NCBI GenBank assembly: GCA_013397865.1
Contig: VZTI01001288.1
Coordinates: forward strand, 69,159-133,158
Direction of reading: 5' to 3'
DNA from: Struthidea cinerea
Lineage: Eukaryota; Chordata; Aves; Passeriformes; Corcoracidae
Length of the DNA stretch: 64,000 nucleotides
The notes below the pieces were generated by a model that made no database searches, had not been told where the DNA came from, and saw only the letters and a list, made by a program, of their open reading frames with translations. The position numbers were made by a program, and so were the translations under genes. Below, in pieces: positions 61,001-64,000 of this stretch (position 1 is its first letter; every line of letters starts with the position of its first letter).

Positions 61001-64000
61001 CTCTGCTGGGAGACAGAGTGTCCACGTGTAATTCCAGAAACAGCACCACCTGCACTGGGAAGGGGTGGACCTGACACAGGATCTCTGTGATGGCGCAGGG
61101 GTGGAGTGGGAGAGCCATGGAGACCAGTGCCTTTTGTAAATCCCTCTCTAAAGCAGCAGGTTACATAATGGTTGTGAGCAATCCTGGTGTTTACACGATC
61201 CATTACAGAGTCCTTTGGCAAGTGCCCACCTGCCACAGCTCAGCCAGCACAACCAGCCAAACGCTGATCTCACGTCCCCACAGCCCCACTGAAATGGCTG
61301 TGGATTTATCTGGATCTGAATGAGGTCAGGACCTGGCCCGGGATCCACAGGAATGGTCAAGGTTGGTGCGTGGAGCTGCTCACAAATCCCTGCCTCTCTG
61401 CTGCCCTTGCAGGCTCTGAATCCTTTTAGGGCTGCTTTGCCACAGCTTTTGGGCTGATCTAGCAATTGAAAAATATTATTTCTAGTTGTCAAAACAGAAA
61501 AAAAAGTGCAAAAAATATGGATTTCACATCCCTGCACAGAGATTCTGGCAGCTAGTATTCCTTCTGCACTTGTAATGACAAATAATACTAACCTTAGCCA
61601 TTTTGCTTGGCACTTGGGATTGTGTTTTCTGCAGTCATCATTCTGCCCAGAACAGGGAACAGTTTGTAATCACTGCTTTGGTTTTTCACCTGCCTCATGT
61701 CCCAAACCAAGGCTAAAGGCGAGGATTAGACGCTTTATTTGCATGGGAAAAAAAAGCCACATCAGTCACAGGATCCTGGAGATCAGAAAGCACCTTTTTT
61801 TTGGGAGACAGTAGAAAATACCTCTGTTATCTTACAGAGCATTGTGAGCTGTGAGAGGGTTCTTGGTCAGCCAAGAACTATGGTTTTCTTCAAAGTTAAC
61901 CTTCCTTATGTTGCATCTTTTCTTCACATTTGACCACAAAAATTTGCTCCCTGGAATTCGTTTTGCTAAGAGCCTGCAAGAAAATATCATTATTGTGCAA
62001 GCGAATAAGAGAGAGAAGCAGAACAGAATAGAAAAGAGGAATTCCTGAGTTCAGGTTCTGCCTGGGTGTGACATCAATGATATCAACACCACAAAGGTTT
62101 TAAAAGCAGGCAAAAGAGATGGTCACAAGGCCAGAGAGGTGACTGTATTATGACAGCAATATAAAAACAGAGTAGGTTGTCTGCTGCTACGTCATTTGTC
62201 ACCTTCCAGAGAGGCCTGAGTGGCCCGTTCATCTCAGATTTATTGATGTGAGATTTCCACAGACTCACCAGCACTGGCTGAGCCCTTGGATGTGATTCTG
62301 CACAAAGTCAGCGGGCAGGTAGGCGTGCAGCACTCACAGGGAGGGACCTCCCTGGCTGTTGGGTCCCTCCTCTGCACACTGCAGGATGGACAGCCATGCT
62401 CTGCAATTTCATTCATAAATTCTTCGAGCCCAAGTCAGTTTGCACAGCCCAGTGATATCCTGCAATTTCAGCACAGGGTGGTCCTTTTAGTTTTCAGAAT
62501 AATACTCCAGAGCCTTTTAACCAAATGGATGTGATATAAGCAATGGCTGCATTGGATATTTCACTGCTAGACTTGTAAATATGCAAACCCATCTGGCTGG
62601 ACCATATTTTAAGAGAGTATGGATGCTAGCTTGTGTTATTACGAGGAGTGGGAACATTATGACGTGCTGTAAATTAAACAGCGATGTCCTGCACAAAGAA
62701 CTTTCCATCCCAACCACATTGTAGGCGATTTCTAGGAATAGTTTCTTCTGCTTCAAGGAGAAAATGATACAAAAGCTAAACGTAGAAAATCTTCACTGAG
62801 ACTGACCCAGCTATCACCCCCCAGCTCTCTGATTTTGCAATAAAGCAGAAGCTGATCAAATCCTGTGGAGCTGTTCAGGGCGCAGGGAAGTCTCCCACGT
62901 ACCATAGGTATTTACTGAACAACTTGAATATCTTGAATCAAAACAAATGGGGCAGCTTTATCAGTAGACTTTCCCTGCTTTTCTAATCCTGTTTCTCATG
63001 CAAGCTCATTGTAATAATCCAGGCTGGATGTTGTCCAGGCAGCTGGTGGATGTTGTCATTCTTCCATTGACTTGACAATGGAGGTGTGGGCCAAGAGTGA
63101 GAACCTGGAAGAATAATTGCCTTGACCAAGACGGGTGGGAAAAGGCATCGCTGGCAGTTTTGGAGGTAGTAATTACTAAGAGCCATGCAAAATCCTCTCC
63201 ATCTCTTTCTGGATGACTGAAAGGATTCAGCTCTGCATGCCATCACTGGGGTTTTTGGCTTGGAGAGGTATTTGGAAGTTCATTCATTACTTGTTATAAT
63301 CCCTCCCAGTTCAGCTGTGCTGAAAGCGAAATATTTACATTAGAAATAACATCCTCACTGCCAGTAACTGAGCTGCCCATTGTAGAACCTGTGAGGGAAA
63401 TGAAGTCTTTATAGTGCTCTTTGCTCTGCCATTCTCTTGATCACTCAGATTTTGCTCCCTTGGTACTCTAATGCATGTGTGACCTTCAAAACAAACCCTG
63501 AGCACGGCAGCAGAGCCAGCTTTTTGCTACACAGAACAGAGTTTCAAACACGTCCCTTTTGAACTACCCACCTCTTGAATCTGTGACCAGTTTTGGACCT
63601 TGGCTACATCCACTCTGTTCAGGCTTTCTTACTTTCTGCAGATTTATTTTGCCCTGCTAACATGATTTGAGTCCAAACACTACATCACAAGTGTGGGCTT
63701 TTCGGCAGCTCTCCAGCGCTGTGCTGAATCTTTCTCTTTTGCCTTGCTTTTAAAAATTCCAGTCTATGTGGATAGAGCTGCTGCTGCTTTTAAGGCATGT
63801 CTTGTTGAAGCTTTGCAGGCTCCTTCAGATTTGCCCAGGACTCTATTATAAAAGGAGAAACTAAATCTCTTATCCATTCCACTTCCAAATCTGTGTGTTT
63901 CTCTTATTTCCAAACACTTCATTTAGAAAGCTGGCCAGAGAATCCTGAGCTAATGCCACGTGCCTCATGCAGTCCTGTTGTTTAGTCCAGGCAAGCTTTG
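55041..64000. other. non-coding DNA, no gene seen
   Basis: Nine kilobases of unique sequence with poly(T) at 56,067-56,081 and scattered short frames below 132 codons. A segment ending at a consensus AAAG|GTAAGA (56,564/56,565) after a weak acceptor at 56,469 is open in one frame but unrecognised. An octamer word lies at 61,737. Nothing here supports a gene. Confidence 0.55.

Noticed and set aside
1..64000. tRNA, rRNA, snRNA genes and CRISPR arrays
   Set aside because: No B-box-type GGTTCGAATCC or its complement in a cloverleaf context, no rRNA-like blocks, and no spaced direct repeats. The composition is vertebrate, so CRISPR is not expected.

Overview
This 64 kb window looks like vertebrate nuclear DNA, most likely from a bird. 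The best evidence is four convincing 3'-end pieces of CR1, the dominant LINE family of birds, two of them with the family's 3'-terminal signature. There is also a solo LTR, abundant microsatellites and homopolymers, isolated CpG-rich islands in AT-moderate DNA, and no compact open reading frames. There are two assembly gaps, of 25 N and 441 N. I see no prokaryotic organisation, no tRNA or rRNA gene, and no intact protein-coding gene that I can name.

Layout. Bases 1-510 are a dense CpG island that opens with a G-rich (GGGGAT)n tract. It holds one plausible first coding exon (221-289), so the left edge is probably the 5' end of a gene, which may run into the window or off its left edge. A CR1 fragment follows at once (534-728). 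Bases 729-11,500 are non-coding apart from a small CR1 tail. At 11,583-12,215 the minus strand carries the longest N-free ATG-started frame (210 codons). It lies just downstream, on that strand, of a second CpG-rich block (12,300-12,770), which itself ends at an A-tract broken by the 25-N gap. Bases 13,000-20,990 are featureless except for two stretches that look like conserved enhancers. A 437 bp solo LTR on the minus strand occupies 20,992-21,428, and a 380 bp CR1 copy on the minus strand lies at 23,283-23,660. From 23,661 to 47,000 I see only weak, splice-bounded open segments, candidate regulatory DNA, microsatellites and the 441-N gap.

The most informative object is at about 47,160-49,126. 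It is a heavily decayed LINE of the RTE type. Its blocks lie in the expected order: the C-terminal end of an AP-endonuclease, a basic linker, the entry of the reverse transcriptase domain, and the C-terminal tail of the polyprotein. They are broken by stops, frameshifts and a microsatellite. RTE elements are patchy in birds, so family and age matter. A 270 bp compound microsatellite follows (50,179-50,446), then another CR1 fragment (54,921-55,040), then non-coding DNA to the end.

How it works together: the window reads as a promoter edge followed by a long intron or intergenic gene desert shaped by old retrotransposons. Possible cis-regulatory modules are scattered through it. Splice-bounded open segments are reported at low confidence because such segments occur by chance in 64 kb.
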